From Halichondria panicea (Eukaryota > Porifera > Demospongiae > Suberitida > Halichondriidae), in contig NC_087381.1 in the NCBI RefSeq assembly GCF_963675165.1, positions 7,533,149 to 7,597,148 on the forward strand: a stretch of DNA of 64,000 bases. The letters are read 5' to 3'. Positions 24,301 through 35,200 of this stretch are shown here, one piece after another. The position numbers were made by a program, and so were the translations under genes. How positions within the stretch are numbered: position 1 is the first letter of the stretch; the number at the start of each line of letters is the position of its first letter. The notes under the pieces were generated by a model. It was not told the DNA's origin and did not search any database. It saw nothing but the letters and a program-made list of their open reading frames with translations.

Positions 24301-27300
24301 CTGCCTATCCTATTGTGATATTTTCTTTCTCTATCACATACATTTTTGCATGCTACACAATGTTATTATCAGCAGGCATACGTACATACTATTAGTGCAG
24401 TTCATAGTGGTTCCTTTGGCAGATCAAGAGTAGTCCAAACACATGCTATGGAGACCTTGGGGTCCATTACTCTGGCTGTATTATAGAGGGTTAGAGACAG
24501 GCTTCAGTGTACACAATTGATACGTACATAACTGAATCCAAGGTCTTTATGGGATTATGAGACCCCAAGGGCCCGAGGCTGTAGCGCCCCCGAGCGCAGC
24601 GAGGGTGCTACTAAGGGCCTGAGGGTCTCATAATCCCATAGTGACCGTTGGACGAGGCCTATAACTGATTTAGAATAGTGCTAAGCAAGTTAGGCTATAT
24701 TAACACAAAGAAGACTCCGCAACCAAGAGTTTCTACAAACCTCAAGCAACGTTAAAGCTTCGCTCTGGCTAAGTCTACATAAAAAAACTCACATTGAAGG
24801 TCGTTTCCATCTCTTGAGAATCATGCATAGCAAAAACTGCTAATAGAAAGTTGCTATTCTACTTAGTAATTAGCTCTGCACTAGAGCACTAGCTATTGGT
24901 AGCTGCAAGAGTGAGATAAAAGCTGCAAAGCTGCACTGTAGAACACAAATACTTTTTAAAAAATTAATTTTTAATGATGCTGCACTGGCATCATGGTTAC
25001 TATGACTTCAACATAAATTTCCATATGCAAGTACGTACATATAATTAACCTCTGTAGAAGACCTCTACTGAGGTATCTAAGTGAAATAAGGGACTTCTCA
25101 GTAACCAATCAGATTGCACCATTTGTGACAAGCATTTTCTAAATGTAAGTATACACGTCTCTATTCCATACGCACAGGTGGTGTTGACTACGGCCCATTC
25201 TCAAACCCCATTATCCGACTCCCAGCCCTCCTTCCAGCCAACGACACTCGAGTCCCATTCTTTATTCCCCTCATGGACGATAATATTGTGGAAAACACGG
25301 AAACATTTCGTGTGGGCCTGGAATCACGTGACAGTAGTGTGATTGTCGTGGGGATTGATAGTACTATTGTGTCTATTGAGGACGACGATGGTACGTTTAG
25401 ACACTATACTTAATTATAATTATAATAATTATGTGTCTGAAATTTCTTAAGTGGTATTTTCAATCCTCACTCTCAATTCACATTTCCTCTTTTATGAAGT
25501 AATTATATACGCCTAAGAGGTGATTATTTTTGTCTAGATGTACCAACCACTGCACCGACATGTAATAGTTGTACCATGGATATCAAGGGTGTATTGGATT
25601 TGTACTACCGAGGGCAGTTGTATGTATTCCCCGAAGGGACACATGTACAGTATAAATAATTATGATGATAATTATTAATATAATGTGTTTGGTAGACATT
25701 TTTGGCTGCCTGTAACCTGATCATGAGTTAGCATTCTCCAATTCTGAAATATACATTATTCTGTAGTTTTGTGATACCGTATATAGCGGGTAATTTTCGT
25801 GGGGCAAAAAATATTTACCATCCTTAACCCTTTAACCGTCACGGGCCACGATCGTGGCCCGCAATAGTGACTTTTTTTGCGAAATTCTAATTCTGCGATA
25901 CTTAGGAAGTAGCTCGAACTACGCACATCCCTGTATAGAGGAAGAGCTGTAGAATCACGTGCAATTTAGTCTAGAATTTTCCAAGCCACGTTGCTATATT
26001 AAAATTTCATTAGCATCTTACCGCACGAAGTTTATAGCTATGGCTAGATTGTTTACTTGTTCCGATGTGCCTAAACAGCTTGAGGACAGCAATGGCGATG
26101 TCTCCTCTGGTGATGACAGTGCCTATGAAGGAGAGGGGATAGTAGGATACCTCCCAAAGGCTACCAGCTTTATGCCAGACGCTGATGAACTGTCTGGGAC
26201 TGAGGACATGCATGACATGGACCAAGACGGTGAAAGACCAGGAGAGGGCTCACTGTGTGACTCTGGCAAGTAGTATAGTATAGCTAGAATATCAGTAGTG
26301 AGTATAGTATAGCTAAAATAGAATTAGCAGTAATGAACAGTCTTTATGTGAGCTTGTAAATTTCATAGATCGTTCACCGATATAGTAATACATGTACGTA
26401 TTGTACTTCAAATTGATATATCTTAGCACTGTTACATTCATATGATGTGAAAATCAAGCTTAGTCAAGCCTTTATACCATATGATAGGCTGATCCATAAA
26501 AAAAAATTTTTGGATTTTATCTCACCGCTGGCCGAGCATTTAAAATGATAAAAACGGGTGAGCGTAATAACCATGGTTGTTATGGCAACACATGTTGCAC
26601 CATTTTATTCCTTGTTGTATGGGCATTCTATTGGTATATGGTTGCTAGGCATTTTATTGCTCTGGAAACCCGATAGAGAATTTACAGACATTTCACTTCA
26701 CTGTTAATTAAGAATCCGACGGTTAAAGGGTTAAATATATTTTGCAGTTGTGGAGTTTACTCTTAGTTTGAGGGATGGATCACCAATCGTCACCGAGGGC
26801 AACCTGCAGTTGACCTTTAACCTCAATAAAGAGGGTGTGGCCGTTCGTAATGTCGACATTGTTGTACGGACTCAAGACGGCAGCACTACAGGTTAGACAG
26901 GTTGCATTGTGGCAGCTGTTGCAGTAATTATTTATCCATACACTTTGTGTCAATAGCATTTCTTCACTTTCACACATATTAATTTGATTAACGTTAACAC
27001 TAATTAATTTTTAACACTGTTAATTGACCAGAAAAAGGTTTCTATATAATTATTAGTTCGTTGTTATATAATTATTGTTTAATGGCTAGTATAATATTAA
27101 TAGGTGGATGTGATATACACTTTGAAATTTACGGTTACATAATTATACGTTAGGTGGCGGCGATTATACAATTCTGGAGCTCCCGTTAACCTTTGCACCC
27201 TCCGAGTCCCTTATGGAATTCACCGTGGATATCCGTGATGACTCTATTGTGGAAACCATGGAAATGTTCTCTGTGACCTTTGAACCTGCCGTCGGAGAGA

Positions 27301-30300
27301 CGGGGGTAGCTCCGATCACCACGGAAACTGTCATCACGATTGTGGATGATAATGATTGTGAGTATTATTTACAGTAGCCCTCTGAATTATTGCTTTCAAT
27401 AATTTCAGCCTATAATTGTATTACTCAGAAGATTTTTGGAGCTGGTGTTTTCTATAATTTAGCCTACAATTGTCTTACTCAGAAGTTCTTTGGAGCTGGT
27501 GTTTTCTATAGTTACCGGGAACTCAACCCTCGCACTTTGGTACTCATGCCCATGATCTAACTATTGCATAACAATTGTTTTACCACTATATTATGTACTT
27601 CATCCCTCCAGTTGTTAGCGTGGGCTTGGTTCCACCCTCTCCTCGTCTAGGAGAAGGGGCCACTGGACTAGTGCAACTGGAGAGCTCTGGAAACAATGAA
27701 ATACCTGTCACCGTGGCAATAGATGTGGCTAACTTTGGCACTGCAACTGGTAATTTAATTCATTAATGTTGATTATCTGCTATAAAGAGTATAAGTATGT
27801 AAGTACCGTTAGGGTTGACTATGACATTGTATTAGTGTCCCAAATCTCGAGGGCTGAGAGACACTACGTGTGATAGTGTGTGTACGTGTGTGTGTGTGTA
27901 CGTGTGTGTGTGTACGTGTGTGTGTGTGTGTGTGTGCGTGTGTGTGTGTGTGTGCGTGCGTGTGTTTTATCTAGCTGTTCCATTTTGTCCCCTTTTAGTT
28001 GGACTAGACTTTTACCTCAACGTCTCTAACATAACCTTTGAACCTGGAGTTGCATCTCTTTTCATCCCCGTGGTTGCCGTTAGCGATGGCCTGTACGAGG
28101 GAGAAGATGAATCGGTGATTCTGATTGGTCGACCAGGAGACGGAGAGACGAGAGTACGGGTAATTCCTGGGTCAGAGCAAGCAACCTTCGTACTGACTGA
28201 CACAGATAGTAAGTTTAGTAGTTGTACGTACATGTTATAATCAAGGGTGTATAAAAGAAGAGAGGGCATGCAACTCCTATAATTATGAGCAGAGTTCAAA
28301 CGTGGGTGGATGAATGTGTATGACTGTGCATGAAATGCTAAAAATAGAAATTTCTATTTTTAGCACTTCATGCAAATGCACACATTCCTCCGCCCACGTT
28401 TGAACTCTGCTAGCTACGTGTACTGATAGTGGAGTTGCATGCCCTCTCTTCTTTTATACGCCCTTGTTATAATTATAATTATTATAACACTAATTATATA
28501 TCGGGTTAATTATTTTCGTATGATGGAAATTTTTGTGGTAATATACAGGAGGTCCTACGTCACCATTATGAGCTGTACGAACATTTAGAATATGAAGTAT
28601 GAAATTTGGTAGTTCAAACGAACATTTGCACCAAACATTAAATTGCAAGTGTTTAACGGCATCTCAAACATAACCCTATACTATAGTACTTGTATTCCTC
28701 CCTTGTGTAAGGTTTCAAGTATTTTACTTTGTGCTATACCACCTCGCAAAAATAAAGTTGTTAAAATGTTCTGCTGATTTTGCTCATTCGCAGCAAAGGT
28801 TTTCACACCCAAGACATTTTTAAGCATAATTATAATTATTGATTGTTCATACATGCGTAACTATCTCCCCTCCCCCTTCTACTGAATTTAGACGTTACTA
28901 ACCTAGCCTCGGTAAAGTTAGCTTTGAAAAGAGGCTTGATTCTGAAAAGCATCCACTTATATATTGCGAACGTCACTGTAGGTGTGAGCGTGGGGTTCCT
29001 AATGTCAGTGATGACTGTGAGCGAATCATCTGGACCTGTTGACGTTGCCATAGGGCTGGTAAATGGTCGCCTAGCAACAGATGTGGTCCTCAGAGTGGAC
29101 GCTACAGGAGATCTAGCAGGTTTGAATTATAATAATTATTCATAACACAAGAACATTAAATTACAACTTTGATTTCCCACAGAAATGGATGACTTTGATT
29201 TTCAGAGCGTTGAATTAACCTTTGGACCTGGACAACCCAATGTTTCCGTAGTGACAATTGGTATTAGGGACGACAGTGTGTTCGAGGGGAGAGAAGGGTT
29301 TTCCCTCTCGTTAACGAGCGACAGCCCCCGAGTGGACTTTGACCCCCAGATACTCCAAGTACTCATTGTTGACAATGAAGGTGATAATTATAATTTATTG
29401 CTAGATATTAAAGTGACTGCTTTCTGATTGAAATGTTCTGTTGATTTTTTGATTTTTTCAAATTGAGCTGTTTTGATAGCTTGCATAAATCAATTTTACA
29501 ATTATTATAGCCCTTTTAAAAGCCGATCGAGCCAGCCTATCTAATTATGTGATTTTGTAATGTTTTGAATGCTTAGAAAAATCTTTGATCAACATACGCA
29601 ATATCCACTTTTATAGACCCCTCCCTCACCCACACCCACACCCACACACATGCACACACACCCACCCACACACATGCACACAGATCTTATTGTGCTGTTC
29701 TCCTCAACTGTCTACACTGCTCAAGAAACTGACCCATCGGTCGAGGTCAGAGTTCAACTAGGTCCAGGCATACAGCTGCAGCGAGACATCACCCTTGATC
29801 TTCGAACCTCAGATGGAGTTCCGCCCACTGGAGCAACGAGTGAGCACATTATTTTAATTATCAATAATCTTTTTGCATTTTTGCAACAGCCAACCATGCA
29901 TATAAGTTCTTAATTTATTGTTATTTTCTTATTAGGTGGATTGGACTTTGAACCAGTGAATACCACACTGACCTTTGGACCTGGTGTCACCACGGCAAAT
30001 CGTACTATAATGCTATTGGACGATGAGATCAGTGAAGGCCTTGAAAACTTTGAGGTCCAGGTGGTACTAGTCAACGAGGAGCTTGGTGATCCCGGCGTGA
30101 TAGTGTCTGCAAGAGTGCTCGTGTTCGACAACGAGGGTACGTTATAGAGGGCGTGGCATGTGTGGAAAGGGGTGTGGTGTGTGTTGATGGGGCTGGTGTG
30201 AGCAAAGGTTTGTCTGATTAGAGTTTTTTTAGACGTATGTGCATAATTATAACTATTCCTATAGTGCATGGTCCAGTGCATGTACAGTTGTTAATTCGGT

Positions 30301-32219
30301 CTGTTTCCCGTGATAATAATTATTATCCATTACTGCCTTACAACAGAGTATAACTATATACAATTGTACGCTTGTGCAATCATACACACATTAAATGCGA
30401 TACTTTTTAGTGCAGTCAAGAATTTTCTAACGATTATCTATAATTATAATTCTTACACTATTCTGTGCACTCTAACTTTTCCCACAGATATATTTGTGAG
30501 CTTGTCTAGTATGGAGTATATTGTCGAAGAGGGGCGTGGTCTGGTTGTCATAGCAATCGACAAATCCGGCATCACCCCTGGCAACCAAGATACCTTAGTA
30601 CTGCTCACACTTTCAGACGGGACAGCTATAGGTGTGAATACCTACATAACTAATGACCCCACACACACACACCCCCACACACACATACACACAAAATAAC
30701 CCTATGCACACACACCCACACCCCCACACACACACACACACACAGGGGGTACCGTAGACTATGGACCATTCCCGGTAGCCACACCCACCACACTCCCTGC
30801 ACTCCTATTGGCTAACGACACTCGGACGTTGTTTGGAATCCCTGTAACCAACGACAACCTGGTGGAAGGGGACGAGTCGTTCTTTGTTGCCTTGAGTATC
30901 GCTAACGAGCTGAGTAGAGAAAACGGGGGCATCGTGTTCCTAGGAAACCTCACCATGGCAACTGTTGTGATAACTGATAACGATGGTAAGATACGTTAAA
31001 AAAGTTGATTTTAATTAATTGTGCGGTATTTTTTTGCAGTGATAAATGTGTTGCTAGTAGTTAGTGGACAGGAAATGGGTGTGGTCACTGTAGAGGAAGG
31101 GGGTGTGGCAATTTCCCTCTCGGCAGTGAGAAACGATAACGTGAGATTGGCACGGAACGTGACCATGGTTGCCAGGACGACTGCAGGCACGGCTCAAGGT
31201 AACCAATCAGATCAACAATAGCTGTCGTTCATGTTATTAATTTGCAGGTTTCACTGATTTTTCGCCGGCTACAATTGCGTTGGAATTTTTGGCTGGAGTG
31301 CAAATGATGGCTTTTTCTGTGTTCCTATTGGAGGATACTGTTGCCGAGGGTAACGAGAGCTTCACGGTCACACTAGACAGTTCAGATCCTGGGGTGGTCA
31401 TATCTAGTGGCACTGTGGAGATCATCATTGTAGACAATGACGGTAAGAAATTTAATGATCGGTTCCACTTGAGTGTGTTTTAGGGTCTAAAGTTTTTTCC
31501 CACTATTTACCGTATTACTGGAATGTTTTGCAAATCAACATCAGCATAATTATCAAAACCATAATTCACAACAATAAAATTGTAAATCTTGCCAGAACGA
31601 AATAGTTAGATAGCAAATTAATGAGTCAAATTTTCTGCTGATTTGGCCCATTTGCAAAGGTTTTTCACCAGCAAAGTATATAGTTCCCGCGGTAATCACA
31701 GATTGCTTGAGGGAACGAGGTTACAAATGATTTATCTTTCTCTCCAGTTGCTTTAGTAAATTTTGCTCAAGAGATTTACGATGCGTTTGAATTGGATCGT
31801 TCAGTGGAGGTGTGTCTTACTAAGAGTGCTGATACAGCAATTCCCGTCATCATATCACTGGTTCCCATGGAAACAGTCAATCCACCTGATGACGCAGTAC
31901 CAGCTCTCGGTATGTGTTTATATGTTCATATTGCACGTTGCATGCTAGAAATAGTTTGTTGTTTTGCTATAATTATAATTATTATACTATTTTACATAAT
32001 TATCTCCAGCGACTATCGATTTTGATGCCACGCCCATCAATGTGACCTTTGCCCCCACGGCTACTCAAGCGTGTGTCCGTGTGAGTGTGTTTCAGGATAA
32101 TCTAAGGGGAGAAGGCTTAGAGGTGTTCTCACTGACACTGGCTGGTCTGGAGGGACAGGCCGCCATTATTGGGAGAGGAGATCGAAGCATCGTCAACGTG
32201 TTACTCAATGATGTGCCTG

Positions 32220-32258
<39 letters not shown>

Positions 32259-35200
32259 TGTGTGTGTGTGTGTGGGCGTGTGTGTTGTAGTGGTTGAAAT
32301 TAGCTGTTCCAATGTCCCCGTTTCCGTCAGTAGTATATACATTTGCTATCCTTATATCCATTCAATAAACAAAACAAAAAATCAGAGCAAAAATAACACT
32401 GATACTGAAAATGAATATGGTACACTGTAATAATGATCACCGTTTCTTGCAGATGTGATTGTTGGTATTGCTACTCTCTCCCCGGTGGCAGTAGTGGAGG
32501 GGGCGGGACGTGTGGAGGTGTGTGTGACTGTCTTTAACCCCGCCCCCAGCGAACCACTCAACACCACTCTCACTGTCACCATAGAAACCATCTCTGGCAC
32601 TGCCGGTAAGCAATACTTGGGCTCTGAATGTCCATTCACAATTGCAGGATTTCGACAAAAGAAAAGCGTTTTGGTAGCTACGTACCTTTGAGAGCCTGTA
32701 ATTTGTGTTCAGATTTCAATTGATAGATCATTTAGATCATTGATGCATTCAATAGCTCTCAGAATTTGGTTTCCGATGATATAATTACAACTGTGACTCC
32801 ACGATGCAAGGCTATAATAATTATAGTTTTTTCAAAATTCAGCCGTTTTGGCAGCTACCTTTGAGAGACTGGATTTTGTGTTCCGATCAAAACTATAATA
32901 GCTCTCAGAATTACCTTTCCGATGGTCTACCTGTTCTGTGAGAAATGTTTATAATACACACACACACACACGCCCACACACACACAGATGACACTGACTA
33001 CACTCCAGTTACTGCTGTCCTTGTTCTCGACAATGGACTACGATCAGATTGTTTCCAGGTTCGTATCCTTGACGATGACCTTTTTGAGGACCCAGTACTT
33101 GAAGAATTCAATCTAAACATTCTAAGTGTCGAATCTACGAACCTTGACTTTCGTGTTCTTACATCACCCGCTAACGTTACCGTGGTGATAGGGGATGATG
33201 ATCGAAGTGTGACAATTGGATTCAGTGACGTATTTTATTCTGTCAACGAAAGCGATAGTGTCCGAGTGTGTGTTGCCGTGACGATACCTCCACCAATGGA
33301 ACGATTCACCCAACAAGAAATTGTTCTCCTGGTATCAACTTTACCGGGAACTGCAAGTAAGCACATGTACATAGTCGTGTGTTTCAGTTTAAAGTAACAG
33401 GTATAGGACTGGAGCACTGAAGCCTCGGCTGAACCAGAAGAGTGTTATTCAATGAATGCAGTACATATAGTATAATTATGTATGAGCATGAATTAAAAAT
33501 TAAAGCTGTCTAGACAGCAAGCAGTAAAAGTAGACTAGAGGCATAATTATGCTGAGAACTTAACAATTGACCATAATCATTACACTCAGTAAATAAACCA
33601 ATAGTTGTGTGTCTGCACGTCACTATATATATACTCTGTATAAGTACATCAATTAATGTACTAGTGCTATAAGAGTATGTACTAGTGCTATAAGAGTATG
33701 TACTAGTGCTATAAGAGTATGTACTAGTGCTATAAGAGTGTGTACTAGTGCTATAAGAGTGTGTACTAGTGCTATAAGAGTGTGTACTAGTGCTATAAGA
33801 GTATGTACTAGTGCTATAAGAGTATGTACTAGTGCTATAAGAGTATGTACTAGTGCTATAAGAGTGTGTACTAGTGCTATAAGAGTATGTACTAGTGCTA
33901 TAAGAGTATGTACTAGTGCTATAAGAGTGTGTACTAGTGCTATAAGAGTATGTACTAGTGCTATAAGAGTATGTACTAGTGCTATAAGAGTGTGTACTAG
34001 TGCTATAAGAGCATGGCACTTTTGTCAGTGTGCTTGCTGTGTTGTACATTTTAGACAGAGCTTTATAATTATAATGAAATGAAATTGTATACACTACTAT
34101 TTACTACAACCACACCTATTTTTGTCCCTACAGATGAATCTGATTATATGTCATTTTCTGATCGTGTTGTTGGAACCGTGAGCAACAACAATCGAGAGAC
34201 GTGCTTCGTAGTGGAGGTAATAAACGACGAGATAATCGAGCAGTCGGAGGAAACGTTCAGTCTCGTATTATCAGTTGAGGTGAGAGTGTTCAACAACATA
34301 ATCATTACTGCGAGTAAAAAACCTTTACAAAGCACACGAGACAAAATTGATCAGTGCAAAATGTTATCTAATTTTTGTGTGACAAATAATTTATGGCACA
34401 CGCATGGAACGTGATTTCATACAAATACCGTACAAATCTTTGCAATCTGGTTTTTGTGAAGCCATTAGGACTGGCAAGGTTTGCATAATTATGTTCGATA
34501 CTCTCAAAACATTGTACGATACAGTGGAACCCAGCTGTCTATTGTGGTCAGCGGTTACTTTACAATACAGCAGGTGAAGACCCTAAAGGTCTCTCCATAT
34601 ATCACCAGACCACATCTTTAGTACATTATTATTGTACACGCTACCTAGCTACCTATGGAAGCTAATAAAAATTGTTTTCGAAGTAAATGTGTAATTACAC
34701 ATGGTTGCATTTGCAATGTGCTTAGTGACCAATATACACTTACAACCTCTATTAAGATTACGTACATATGTACTGGTACGCTTTTATTGGTAGTCACCAT
34801 CGTCATGATAACTACGTAACTCTTGTTCTCTGTAGGTTCCAATGGATAGTGACCTCTCTGTGTCACTTGACCCTTCAGTGGCAATTGTTATTATAACAGA
34901 TGATGATGAGCCACCTCCTCCGCCCACACCCACCATCACAACACCCACGCCCACACTGGGCACAACACCCACCCCCACAGTCACACTGGGCACAACACCG
35001 ACACCCACAGTCATAGTGGGCACAACACCTACACCCACGCCCATCCCAACGACCACACCCACACCTGTTGTCCGTGGGAACGATACGATTGTGGGCGACC
35101 CACTCTTCTCAGTACCTCTCAATTTAGTCGATGGTTCGGAGCTATTGGAACTAAAAACACTCCTGCACCTATGCTACGAAATCCATGGCCGCCCGGACAC

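Noticed and set aside
25959-26273. Treating the acidic ORF as an extra exon of gene B
   Set aside because: It lies wholly inside the TTAA-flanked piggyBac-like element, starts with its own ATG and stops inside it.
27878-28000. Cys-Val repeat frame 'CVCVCVC' on the + strand (also 32224-32290)
   Set aside because: Translation of a (TG)n microsatellite within an intron.
33510-34094. Long minus-strand open frame of repeated Ser-Thr-His/Tyr-Ser units, and the mirror + strand frame of repeated CTSAIRV
   Set aside because: Both come from the 21-bp minisatellite, whose unit is divisible by three. No start context, splice sites or family resemblance.
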